Assembly: GCA_014084085.1 (NCBI GenBank)
Contig: NPFB01000151.1
Location: 63,688-87,403, forward strand
Length of the DNA: 23,716 nt
Reading direction: 5' to 3'
From: Hondaea fermentalgiana
Lineage: Eukaryota; Sar; Bigyra; Thraustochytrida; Thraustochytriidae
Within the stretch, counting starts at the first letter, position 1. Every line of letters begins with the position of its first letter. Of the stretch, positions 9,652 to 18,523 are shown one piece after another. The translations under genes and the position numbers were made by a program. The notes below the pieces were generated by a model. That model searched no databases and was not told the origin of the DNA. It saw only the letters and a list, made by a program, of their open reading frames with translations.

Positions 9652-11157
9652 GCGGGGCCAGACCAGGCGGCGAGGGGCTCGGCGCCGATGCGACCCGCCG
9701 CGCGCGGGGTCGCCGGATCGAGGCGTCCGTGCGTGCATCGCCGCGCCCGTCGTCCCCTTTTTCCGCCTCCGCGCACGTTTTCCCGCCGCCAGCTGCAGCG
9801 GGAAGGGAAGACGGAAAGGAGGAGCGATGAAGAAACGAGGCGGTGAAGTCGAGCGGGCGCGGCGAGTGAAGCACGCACGGGAAGGGGGAGGCAGGAAGCA
9901 GCTAGGCACGGCCGGTGCTCGCTGCTCGGCGCGCGTGTCTCGCTGGCGAGACTGGCCGTGCGTGCGGATGCATGCATGTATGTAGTATGTACGTGTGTAT
10001 GTATGTTTGCAGCATGCACGTATGCGCGCGTACGGATGTGCACTCTCTCTCGCGCGCAGCACAGATGAAGTAGACGCGGGAAGAAAAGAAACCCGCGGGG
10101 GCACACTGTGGGGACCGCGGGGGAAGAGGCGACCGGGATGCGGACGCAGGAGGAGCCCGCGCCGCGGCGCAGACTGCAGCTAGCATGGCTCGCTCGCGCT
10201 GCGACTGCGAGGAGGGCGGGGCGCGGAGCGAGCGAGGGCGGGCCAAGGGCATTCAGCTCGGCCGCGAACGGCGCCGCGGCTGCAGCTTCTGTCTGCAGCC
10301 AGCCAGCTGCCGCGCCTGGATAGAGAAAGAAAGAAAGTCGCAAAGCACTGCAAGCGCGAGTTTTGGAAGGCGCAAAAGTGGAGGGAAGAAAAAATGCTAA
10401 GCGCAAAAAGAAAAAACGAAGTCAAGTCAAGTCCAGAAAGAAAGAAAGAAAAAACTTCTTCATGTGACTGTGAGGCCGCTGTCTCCCGCCGAGCAAGTCG
10501 AGCTCGGCCCAGCGAGGCAAGGCGAGGCGAGGCGACGCTCCTCCGCTTTCTTTTCTCCCCGCCCGCGGATAGTCTCAGCCCTTCGCGGTCGGCCCGGCGC
10601 GGGCCACGTCGACCAGCCAGCCTCCTCTCCCGGCAGGCATTCCCGGCCGCCGCCGGCGACTTCAGTCGCCTCGCGCTCCGCTCCGCTCTGCTCTGAAGTC
10701 AGCTGCGGCGCGCTGTGGGCAGCTGCGGACGCATGCGGGGAGCTAGCTGCGGGCCGACCGCGCGCAAGCAGGCGACCGCGTTTCCCCGGCCACGCCACCC
10801 GGTTTCCCCGGTGCCGCCGGCAGGGCGCTCCCGCGCCGCTCCGCTCCGGCGCGCTCTGCTCGTGCTGCTGCTCTCGCTCGCTCGCCGCTCGGCGGCGCGC
10901 CCGCGAGGAGCCGGCTGCGCGCGCACGGAGGGTGGCGGAAGCTGCGGAAGAAGCGAGCGGCGGCGTCGGCCGGCTGCAACCGGAGCAGCGGCCAGCCAGC
11001 GGCCCGCGCCGCGACGCCACATGCTGAAGAGCGACTTTTGCGGAGCAGGGGAAAAAGGGTTGCGCAGAGGAGAATTGGGGTTGCGCAGAGAGGAGGGAGG
11101 AGGGTGGGACGCGAGGGACTGGGACGCGGGGAATTGGGACGCGTCCCAAGATGGACG

Positions 11158-11464
11158 GCTTGCTCGCTTGCGTACTTGCGTGCTTGCGTGCTTGCGTGCT
11201 TGCGTGCTTGCGTGCTTGCGTGCTTGCNNNNNNNNNNNNNNNNNNNNNNNNNNNNNNNNNNNNNNNNNNNNNNNNNNNNNNNNNNNNNNNNNNNNNNNNN
11301 NNNNNNNNNNNNNNNNNNNNNNNNNNNCTTGCGTGCTTGCGTGCTTGCGTGCTTGCGTGCTTGCGTGCTTGCGTGCTTGCGTACTTGCGTGCTTGCGTGC
11401 TGGCTTGCTTGCGTGCTTGCGTACTTGCGTGCTTGCGTACTTGCGTGCTTGCGTGCTGGCTTGG
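11158..11464. repeat. Tandem array of an 8-bp unit (GCTTGCGT) with a gap
   Basis: Units of GCTTGCGT with variants (GTACTTGCGT, GCTGGCTT) flank the N gap on both sides. Open frames through it read as monotonous repeats on both strands and are not genes. The true length is unknown because the gap lies inside the array. Confidence 0.95.
11228..11327. other. Assembly gap of exactly 100 N
   Basis: One hundred N inside the 8-bp repeat array. The round number suggests a gap of unknown size joining two contigs, so order and distance across it depend on scaffolding. Confidence 0.97.
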
Positions 11465-12778
11465 GTTGGCTTGCGGCTGAGTAGCAGGCGGCGGAAGCGG
11501 AGCTGGGCGAGCTTGTAGCTTTTGGGAAAAGTCAAGAAGGAGAAGAGGGCGGCGCGTCAATGGAGAAGAGAGGAAAAACAGAGTGGCTTCGACCAGACAA
11601 CAACCATTTGCTGCGGCTTGAGTGTGCGAAGCTAGGCGGCTTCAAGAGAAAGCACCTGAGGCGCGACGCGCGATGACTTACGTTGCAAGTTCAAGCTTGC
11701 TCAAAGAGAGCGCAGAAAGCACGAGCAATCTTGACTTCAAGCTGTACGCAGCGCAGAAGTAGTCCTGGTACTGGCTGTGAGCCGTACTCTTCGATTATAC
11801 TAGACAACAGGCCGGACTGGACGCCTGAGTTGCTTTTATCCTTCGTGTTGTAGCAAAAGACCTGTGGAAAGCCTTGTCAAGAACCTTGCAAACCAGCGCC
11901 TTGCGATGGCAGCTTTCTGGATCTGCAAGGGAGAAGGCGTTTGTGCGGCGCACAGCTTTCTCGTTCAATAACATGCAGCGCTGACACGCCTTGCACACCC
12001 TATCTCGCATGCATTGCTTTCGCACCACTTTCATTGGTCCAAGACTGCATCAAGTTTGTTGCTCGCGCAGCCAGCACGAGACAGATGGCAAAGCAACAAA
12101 TCAAGATCACCTGCTTGAATCGATCGAACTCCGAGTGCACTCGCTCGTGGATGTGGCAAACAGAATCACGAGTCTTGTCAGTGTCAAGTTGAACTTGGTC
12201 AAGGACACCATCCTTCTTGGCGCAAGCAAGAGTTTCATCCTTCTTTACCCAAGGCGGGTCCCGCGATGACAAGCACGAGCAGCTTCAATAGTTCTTCGTC
12301 GAGCGGGCTCACGGCAACATCTGCCTCCACCACCCCGCAAGTCCACTCGACGAGCATCGTCCCCTCTGCCCTCAATGCGCTCCTTGACGAGAGCTTGAGA
12401 GAAGTAGATATTTCCAATACGTGCGACTTCAAGGTGGACACGGGTGACCTCCGTAATCTCGGCACCATCATATTCGAGAGCGCCGACAAGGAGGGCTTTA
12501 TCTTCGACTTTGATGTCGTCTGGCCCCTTGCCGAATACTCCCGGAAGGACGTGGCCAAGCGCGCCATCCTCCGCAATAGTGGCAGAGGGGGCAATGCAGG
12601 AGGACTTCGTCGGGGGATTGACGTTCAAATCACGGTGAAACTCGCTCCGCCAGGTGGAGCGAGTTGACTCGAGGTCAACATGGCGGTCGGAACCGAGAAA
12701 GAATCCTCTTGACGCGCGCGGTGTGGTCAAGTTTCCAGACGGGTTCACCGTCACCGGTGGCCCCAGGCGCTCGCTTGA
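11465..12778. other. Degenerate accessory sequence; no intact gene recognised
   Basis: Base composition falls here. Several short frames look partly protein-like. One at 12000-12272 on the - strand has a charged segment then a hydrophobic segment (QVILICCFAICLVL). One at 12266-12667 on the + strand is Ser/Thr-rich then charged. None has a convincing start, full domain or full length, and they overlap on opposite strands. A 46-base motif at 12216-12262 recurs at 18450-18496, and a block at 12590-12712 recurs at 13989-14106. The region is best read as decayed genes or mobile elements. Confidence 0.45.
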
Positions 12779-13253
12779 CTCTTTACCAAACTGGGGACAC
12801 TGCACTGCACCGCGCTTGCGGGTGACGAGTGCGTCTTGCCTGAACGCTACCACGTATCTGCCAAACCAAGTGCTCGCGAGATGCTAGATGATATCGCAGC
12901 ATCCGAGAAAAGCGAGAGCCTTCATGATACAGTCAGGGATCGTCTGGCAGAGATCCACGGAGACCAGACCGAAGCTGTGCTCCCGTCCGGCGGTATAGCC
13001 GACGTACTTTGCTCGGACATTCTCACGAGGTCAAAGAGACGTCGTCATCGAGGTCAAAGAGACGCATCTCTGGCGCCACGCCGTTGGTCAAGCCATGTCG
13101 TACGCCTTCGAGGTCAATACAAAAGGAAGGGTTCATCATCTGCTCTTTGCGCCACCGAAGGAAGCCTTCGAATTATGCCGCGCAATTGGCCTTGAACTTG
13201 CATGGGGTATCCCTTACGACTCGGTCGGTAAGCCAAAGCAATGCAAGATTTAA
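12779..13253 (+). pseudogene. Broken PD-(D/E)XK nuclease-like reading frame
   Basis: An open frame from 12779 reads through a charged helix-like region to an ADVL segment (Asp codon 13001). It is then out of register with a second frame that runs from about 13038 to TAA 13251-13253. The second frame carries VIEVKE (E-x-K, codons 13050-13058) and GQAMSY (Gln 13089, Tyr 13101). An Asp, then E-x-K, then Q-x3-Y is the signature order of PD-(D/E)XK superfamily nucleases, including those in Crinkler-type effector proteins. The break coincides with a near-tandem duplication: a 15-base block at 13027-13041 recurs at 13050-13064. A net change of one base modulo three separates the frames. No GT-AG intron explains it. 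Upstream parts of the ancestral gene are uncertain. The assignment rests on motifs only. Confidence 0.5.
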
Positions 13254-13655
13254 GAGCTATTTGTAATTGAAAAGGAATGTTGTCATTATTGACGCAAAGT
13301 CTGATTGAAAGAAAGAACAACAAAGATGATTCGTGTAATCGTAAAAGAAATCTCCCCTCCGCGCGTAGCGCGATGGGAAGGAAGAAGTTGGAGTCTCACG
13401 CAGCTGCTCGGAGACTGTAGTTGTTTGCCAAGGTTGCAAGGGATTCGAACGATTAGGAAGAGCCCACCTGCAAATGGCCACCCTGGTAGCGGATGACTCG
13501 GAACTCGCACTGGGTTCGAGTGCTCGGGTGAGTCGGGTCTGCTGGCGGACGAGAGCTCGCGTGTGCGCGGCTTCGTGCAGCTTGGACTATGATTCACGCT
13601 GTGAATAGCATGCGGATGATGAAATGAAATGCGCGGGCTCGTGTAAAAGCGGCAT
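13254..13655. other. Spacer between nuclease-like remnant and hairpin array
   Basis: No gene recognised. A GATTCGAA-like segment near 13440 was checked as a tRNA T-arm on both strands, but no acceptor or T-stem pairing was found. Confidence 0.5.
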
Positions 13656-13660
13656 TTAAG

Positions 13661-13856
13661 CTGATGGAATAATGTGCTGAGCCTTCGTCAAGGCGACATT
13701 ATCCAGCAATGCTCTGGGCCTTCGTCAAGGACGGCATTGCTCGCTGACGGAATGATACGCGGGGCCTCATCAAGGTGGCATCATTGCAGCGGGTGCGATC
13801 TTTGATCGCACGCGGATTGAGTGCGGTTCCCATTGCGGTTCGCACACTGGGTGTGC
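13661..13856. repeat. Array of diverged tandem hairpins
   Basis: Three roughly 40-base units each fold on themselves. Unit 1 arms are 13666-13675 and 13696-13704. Unit 2 arms are AGCAATGC (13705-13712) and GCATTGCT (13734-13741). Unit 3 arms are AATGAT (13751-13756) and ATCATT (13780-13785). Units 1 and 2 share an inner CCTT-CGTC-AAGG stem; unit 3 keeps a variant. A perfect GTGCGATC/GATCGCAC hairpin with a 3-base loop follows (13793-13811). Then comes GCACAC/GTGTGC (13842-13847 and 13851-13856). Arm sequences differ between units but stay complementary within each unit. Confidence 0.75.
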
Positions 13857-13948
13857 ACTTTGGATCTGCTTCTGCGTGGATGCCATAACAGTTCACCACC
13901 TGGTGTCAAGGTGATGGGTAGCTCATTGTGACGGGCATCAGGAGAAAT

Positions 13949-14092
13949 CAAATCTGACCATGGCGATGATTCGGACGTGATGAAGCAGAGGGGCAATCCA
14001 GGGGGGGCTTGACGTCCAAATCACGGTGAAACCGACTCTCCACCAAACACGGTGGAATCAAAATCTGGGCATGGTGGTGATAGGAGGACCGA
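13949..14092. repeat. Short diverged direct repeat upstream of the three-hairpin element
   Basis: Segments at about 13949-13980 and 14057-14092 share an AATCAAA(A)TCTG start and a CATGG-GTGAT core. The second is also part of the block related to 12590-12712. This suggests layered, old duplications. Confidence 0.5.
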
Positions 14093-14200
14093 GAAAATCC
14101 TCGACGCACCAAAAATTCTCCGCGGCTTCGTCATCACCCTGGTCAAGACCGGCCCCATCTCGCGACCCTCGAGCATTTGTGGTCTACTTACACGTGCTAT

Positions 14201-14376
14201 AAGGTCATCAGAGAAAAAATTTGCGGTAGGTTTTGGACCCAATTTTTCGTCTGATGCTTACTGTTAGAGCACGCGAAGTGCTCCAAACATCGCAAATTCC
14301 GAACCATGTTTCAAGCGGGGGTCCGGAGAGATAACCCCCCATTTTTTTTTTCGTGCGCGCTTTTTAGAAAGAGGCC
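14201..14376. repeat. Left copy of direct repeat with three stem-loops
   Basis: Aligns along its length with 17571-17745 at an estimated 70-75% identity by eye. It keeps three inverted repeats in order. Stem 1 is CATCAGA (14206-14212) with TCTGATG (14250-14256). Stem 2 is GAGCAC (14267-14272) with GTGCTC (14278-14283). Stem 3 is GGGGGT (14317-14322) with ACCCCC (14334-14339). A run of T follows stem 3. It lies just upstream of the TIR-like/TPR gene. Confidence 0.85.
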
Positions 14377-14784
14377 TATCTTAGTTGTGATCCCGGGCGG
14401 CTTGGAGCACGAGTCCGGTTTTCCGCACGTCCTCTGCTAGGAGAACGCAACATGAAAAACGACCAGCGCGTGCCGGCCGCACACCTTCCTGACATCTGCC
14501 AGACAGCAGACTTGCAAGTTTTCCGCCTGGGCGGCTGGAGCGACGACGATGGGACGGCGGCAGTGCGCCGGCGCGACCACGCCAGCATCACCTCCCTTCC
14601 GCCGGACACGCAATCACAGTCAACTCGCGCACCTGCACGCATCTCGTGCGGTGTCTCTATCTTCCCACTCTGTATACCAGACGGGTACCCCCCTCCTCAG
14701 GTTCTCCTCGACAAGTTCTCTTCTCGAGCTCTCGCTGCCTGCTGCCTGCTGCCGAAGCAAACCAGCAACTCGCGCGACGCCAGG

Positions 14785-17310
14785 ATGTCAGACGCCATGC
14801 GCACGCCGCGCCTGGGCAGGGACCGGAGCCAGCGCCTGAGCCAGCGACAGCTCGAGGCGGTCCGTTTGGAGGATGGCGCCCCTCGCGGACACTCCTTCCC
14901 TCCTGCGCCGAGCTCTGAAGTCGTCCAAGAAGCCGAACGCAAGCTCGTCGCGAGCGACAAGAGCAGCCCGGGAGACGAGGTGTTCTCAGCCGAGGCCCGC
15001 GCCATCATCGATCCTCGCAGCATCTCCTTTCGCGCCGTCAAGAATATCTACGAAGGCGTGATTCGTGGCGACCTTGTCCCGGACGTCGAGCTCTTTGAAG
15101 CCACGCGAGACTTCTCCGAAAAGATCACCGCAGGAACAACTATAGAGGCCCTTGAGGAAAACGATGATGGCTCGCGCAAAGGCCGCGTCTACTATGCAGA
15201 CGAGCAAGTCACGTTCGTGCCCGGCGAAGACGCGAAAGTGAAAGAACGCCATGACTGGGCCACCGAGGACATTGCGCAGTACGTAGTTCCTGCACTGATC
15301 ACCAACGACAAGCAAATCTATCTCCAGCATCTCGACGATGCTGATGTGGGTGGCGAGTTCCAGGGCACCTTCGTGAGCCAGGCGCGTGCAAAAAGCTTCA
15401 GAGATCTCGTCGCTGCGATGGAAGCCCACTTTGACGATAAGGCAGAGTCCGCCTTTGTGTGGCTGGACATCTTCAGCGCGAACCAGCCGGAACTCACACG
15501 GCGTGACAAAAGCATGCCCGATGAAACGAAAAAGGCCTATGAGGAGTACATGACGGCTGGTCTTCATCGCGCCATTGCCAAGTTTGAGGAGTTGGTGGTG
15601 GTTTTTGACCGCTGGGACATACCAGCTCCTCTGCAGCGCGCATGGTGCGTGTGGGAGGTGCTGGGAGCCGTAAAGGCCGGCCGGCCTCTACGGATTGTCA
15701 TTACACCCGGTGAGGAGGAGGGCTTCGAGAAGCAACTTCGTACGAACCCTGGGGAGATCGCCAAGACCATGGCAGACAACAATGATATGCGCAAGGCGAA
15801 GTGCCACAAAGCTGAAGATCAGAAGATGATTGACGATGCTGTCAAAGATATCGAAGGGGACTTTACAACGCTGAATATGGTGGTGAACGACCGTGTGCGA
15901 GAGTGGCACATGCAAATGGCTCGACACGCAGTCGACAAAGCGCGACAGCGAGAAGACGAAGAAGGCCTGGCAGATATTCTTCGCAGTGCGGGGGATCTTT
16001 TTTTCAGCCAGAGCTCATCCGATAAAGCCTTGGCGTGCTATGAGGAAGCGATGTCGAATTACAAGGAAAGTCTTGGCGACCGGCGTCCCGATGTGGCACA
16101 AACGCTCCACAACATCGCCAACGTGTATGCCAATCAAGGCCGCCACGAGGAGGCCTTGGCGAAGTACGATGAAGCGCTGTCGATTCGCAAGGAGGTCCTT
16201 GGCGACCGGCATCCCTTTGTGGCTAACACGCTAAACGGCCTCGCATCAGTGTACTATTCACAAGGCCGCTACGAGGAGGCCTTGGCGTACTACGAGGAAG
16301 CGCTGTTGATTTCGAAGGAGGCCCTTGGCGACCGGCATCCCTCAGTGGCGGGCATGTTCCACAACATCGCCAACGTGTACAAAGAACAAGGCCGCTACGA
16401 GGAGGCCTTGGCGTACTACGAGGAAGCGCTGTCGATTCGCAAGGAGGCCCTTGGCGACCGGCATCCCTCAGTGGCGAACGCGCTCAACAACATCGCCATC
16501 GTGTACAAAGAACAAGGCCGCTACGAGGAGGCCTTGGCGAACTACGAGAAGGCCTTGGCGTACTACGAGAAAGCGCTGTCGATTCGCAAGGAGGCCTTTG
16601 GCGACCGGAATCCCGAAGTGGCGGTCACGCTTTGCGACATCGCCATCGTGTACCAACGACAAGGCCGCTACGAGGAGGCCTTGGCGTACTACGAGAAAGC
16701 GCTGTCAATTGACAAGGAGGCCCTTGGCGACCGGCATCGCGATGTGGCGGACACGCTCAACAACATCATCATCGTGTACAAAGAACAAGGTCGCTACGAT
16801 GAGGCCTTGGCGTACTGCGAGAAAGCGCTGACGATTTCCAAGGAGGTCCTTGGCGACCGGCATCCCGATGTGTCGGACACGCTCAACAACATCATCATCA
16901 TGTACAAAGAACAAGGCCGCTACGATGAGGCCTTGGCGTACTGCGAGGAAGATTTATCCATAAGCAAGGAGGCCCTTGGCGACCGGCATCCCTCAGTGGC
17001 GACCAGGCTCAACAACATCGCCGGCGTGTATCGACGACAAGGCCGCTACGATGAGGCCTTGGCGTACGACGAGGAAGCGCTGTCGATTCGCATAGAGGCC
17101 CTTGGCTACCGGCATCTCTCAGTGGCTCAAACGCTCTTCAATATCGCCAACGTGTACAGTCAACAAGGTCGCTACAAGGAGGCCTTGGCGTACTACGAGG
17201 AAAATTTATCCATAAGCAAGGAGGCCTTTCGCGACCGGCATCCCTCAGTGGCGAACACGTTCAACAACATGAGATTCACTCGAGAGAGGATGCAAGCGAG
17301 CACGGAGTGA
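14785..17310 (+). CDS. TIR-like domain protein with kinesin-light-chain-type TPR array
   Basis: An 841-residue intronless protein. Residues about 155-380 hold an alpha/beta-looking region with VWLDIFSANQ (225-234), VVVFDRWD (271-278) and RAWCVWE (285-291). The last resembles the WCxxE helix of TIR domains, where the Glu (here 291) is catalytic in NADase TIRs. The usual SHxW-type first motif appears degraded (VSQARAK, 197-203). From 415 come nine 42-residue TPRs plus a partial tenth, with consensus ALAYYEEALSIRKEALGDRH and GRYEE ends. The fifth has a 7-residue internal duplication. No nucleotide-binding domain lies between. TIR/TPR combinations occur in immune-type receptors, so an intracellular sensing or scaffold role is possible but unproven. 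The frame is open from ATG 14452, but the first 111 residues look like leader sequence. AATAAA signals are at 17310 and 17336. Confidence 0.85.
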   Translation: MSDAMRTPRLGRDRSQRLSQRQLEAVRLEDGAPRGHSFPPAPSSEVVQEAERKLVASDKSSPGDEVFSAEARAIIDPRSISFRAVKNIYEGVIRGDLVPDVELFEATRDFSEKITAGTTIEALEENDDGSRKGRVYYADEQVTFVPGEDAKVKERHDWATEDIAQYVVPALITNDKQIYLQHLDDADVGGEFQGTFVSQARAKSFRDLVAAMEAHFDDKAESAFVWLDIFSANQPELTRRDKSMPDETKKAYEEYMTAGLHRAIAKFEELVVVFDRWDIPAPLQRAWCVWEVLGAVKAGRPLRIVITPGEEEGFEKQLRTNPGEIAKTMADNNDMRKAKCHKAEDQKMIDDAVKDIEGDFTTLNMVVNDRVREWHMQMARHAVDKARQREDEEGLADILRSAGDLFFSQSSSDKALACYEEAMSNYKESLGDRRPDVAQTLHNIANVYANQGRHEEALAKYDEALSIRKEVLGDRHPFVANTLNGLASVYYSQGRYEEALAYYEEALLISKEALGDRHPSVAGMFHNIANVYKEQGRYEEALAYYEEALSIRKEALGDRHPSVANALNNIAIVYKEQGRYEEALANYEKALAYYEKALSIRKEAFGDRNPEVAVTLCDIAIVYQRQGRYEEALAYYEKALSIDKEALGDRHRDVADTLNNIIIVYKEQGRYDEALAYCEKALTISKEVLGDRHPDVSDTLNNIIIMYKEQGRYDEALAYCEEDLSISKEALGDRHPSVATRLNNIAGVYRRQGRYDEALAYDEEALSIRIEALGYRHLSVAQTLFNIANVYSQQGRYKEALAYYEENLSISKEAFRDRHPSVANTFNNMRFTRERMQASTE
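16027..17277 (+). repeat. 126-bp tandem DNA repeats encoding the TPR units
   Basis: Units start at 16027, 16153, 16279, 16405, 16531 (147 bp), 16678, 16804, 16930, 17056 and 17182 (partial). DNA identity between neighbouring units is high even at silent sites, for example repeated GAGGCCTTGGCGTACTACGA and CTTGGCGACCGGCATCCC. This points to recent expansion or gene conversion. Unit five is longer by 21 bp through a local duplication. Confidence 0.93.
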
Positions 17311-17341
17311 ATAAAAATCATACTACACAGACAATAATAAA
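17310..17341 (+). promoter_or_regulatory. Polyadenylation signals (AATAAA) after the TPR gene
   Basis: AATAAA occurs at 17310-17315, overlapping the last base of the TGA stop, and again at 17336-17341. They are on the coding strand in an AT-rich 3' region, as expected for cleavage/polyadenylation signals. Use of either is inferred. Confidence 0.5.
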
Positions 17342-17570
17342 ACAGTGAGAATTCAGATGGTCTTGTCTGGATGCGTCCGATTTTCTGCAATCCTATCATG
17401 GAATAGTATGAGAATGGCTTGAACAATGCATACACCCCTATTCTGGTCAAAATAAGAGCTTGAGCCTAAGCTTGAGTTTGATGATGCCTCCCCACTAGTG
17501 CGCTGATGTATCACACGTGGGACGTTGTTGAACCGTCAAAACAAAGACTCCAGGGGGTCAGGGGATCTCC

Positions 17571-17745
17571 AAGGTCATCAGACAAAAAAACTATGCGATA
17601 AGTTTTGGAACCTTTTTTACGTCTGATGCTACGAGCACTTCGAGTGCTCTAAACGTCGTTTCTTGGGCCATATTTCAAGCGGGGGTCCGGGAAAGATAAC
17701 CCCCCTATTATTTATTTTTCCAAGGCGCCCTTTCTAGGGGGGTAG
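17571..17745. repeat. Right copy of direct repeat with three stem-loops
   Basis: Same orientation as 14201-14376, offset by 3370 bases. Stem 1 is CATCAGAC (17576-17583) with GTCTGATG (17621-17628). Stem 2 is GAGCACT (17633-17639) with AGTGCTC (17643-17649). Stem 3 is GGGGGT (17681-17686) with ACCCCC (17699-17704), then T-rich sequence. The core TTTCAAGCGGGGGTCCGG is identical in both copies. It begins about 260 bases after the TPR gene stop. Confidence 0.85.
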
Positions 17746-17917
17746 GCTTTGAGTCCTATTGTTTTATCAGTTTTGATGGTTGGGAGAACATGTCGCACCT
17801 GGTTGAGCCTCTGAGATAGTAGTGAGATCCAAGAACGCTTGTCGAAGGCACTCTGAGGATGGCAGCAGCAGCGCCAGCAGCAGCAGCAAAACCATTGGCG
17901 CATCAGCAAACCCTGAA

Positions 17918-18523
17918 TTAGATCTGAATTAGATTCCTGCGTTCACACCCACGCGCGGCAACAAGGCGAGGAGCTAGATGGCGACCAGCGTAGGCAACGG
18001 CCACGAGGACGCCGTCTATGATGACGGCGAAGAGGATGAGTTGGAGGCAAGGAGACCAAGATCTAGAGTTGGTTAGTGTCACTGCGAGTAGCACCAGCAC
18101 CAGAATCAGCACCAGAGCGCAACCGGCGCCGATCGCCGCTTCCCAGCAAGCTTTCTTTTCCAGTTCCTGCTGTTGTACCAAGAGGCGTGCGGCTGCTATG
18201 AAGAACTCATTTCCCGGATTCCAGTCGTGAAGCGAATGAATGCGAATGGCAAATATGACCTTGGTCTACTGAGCAAGGCAGCAGAAACATTGCACTGTGT
18301 ACTCGTTCGCAGGCACGTATAAGCGGATCGCAATGGCGGGAAATCGCATCTTCATGAATTTCAACTCCAGACACCGTTTCCAGCGCTCAAGAGCAAAATA
18401 TTCGCCGATCTTATCGTCTCGAGTACGAGGACGACAATTCATCATATTTCTTGGCGCAAGCAAGACGATCGTCCAATTTTTACCCAAGGAGAGTCCATCA
18501 TCCTTGATGGCGCAAACAAGCAA
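17918..18523 (-). pseudogene. Membrane-protein-like frame interrupted by one TAG
   Basis: One - strand frame is open from 18523 to 18269, has TAG at 18266-18268, then continues open from 18265 to the stop at 17918. Both halves look protein-like. The upstream half has a charged segment and FPAIAIRLYVPANEY. The downstream half has HDWNPGNEFFIAAARLLVQQ, a basic/acidic linker and two hydrophobic segments (CALVLILVLVLLAVTL; LQLILFAVIIDGVLVAV) typical of membrane helices. The downstream half has no Met codon, so it cannot be a separate AUG-initiated gene. ATGs exist in the upstream half, for example the MM near 18445. Options are a pseudogene with one nonsense change, readthrough, or an exon whose acceptor is the AG of that TAG. 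Family not recognised. Confidence 0.4.

Larger units (their letters stand above)
9100..11157. other. GC-rich region without a supported gene, upstream of SARDH
   Basis: Contains the SARDH leader and promoter side and then about 2 kb of GC-rich, low-complexity DNA. Long open frames on both strands (for example 9138-10406 -) are composed mainly of Arg, Ala, Ser and Pro and result from base composition. Visible structure includes two CTG tracts, CTAG runs (9128-9150), a 22-bp palindrome, ATGT/ATGC-rich sequence at about 9966-10020 and GAAA runs near 10321-10345 and 10436-10452. No TATA box is convincing. Confidence 0.55.

Noticed and set aside
9138..10406. 422-codon open frame on the - strand
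   Set aside because: Composition is dominated by Arg, Ala and Ser, it crosses CTG and GCGA repeats, and overlapping frames on both strands look the same. It is a by-product of high GC.
10699..11535. Open frames through the 8-bp repeat array (QARKHAST-type or LRACVLAC-type repeats)
   Set aside because: Open in several frames on both strands because the 8-bp unit lacks stops; interrupted by the gap.
13380..13540. Possible tRNA from GATTCGAA and GGTTCGAG motifs
   Set aside because: No T-stem, acceptor stem or anticodon arm could be formed on either strand.
14452..14784. Upstream start for the TIR-like/TPR protein
   Set aside because: The first 111 residues lack protein-like character and overlap pyrimidine-rich leader-like DNA; not excluded, since the ATG at 14452 has an A at -3.
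17767..17895. 42-residue - strand frame with a signal-peptide-like Leu run
   Set aside because: The Leu run comes from a CTG/CAG repeat and the rest has no support; chance is the simpler explanation.
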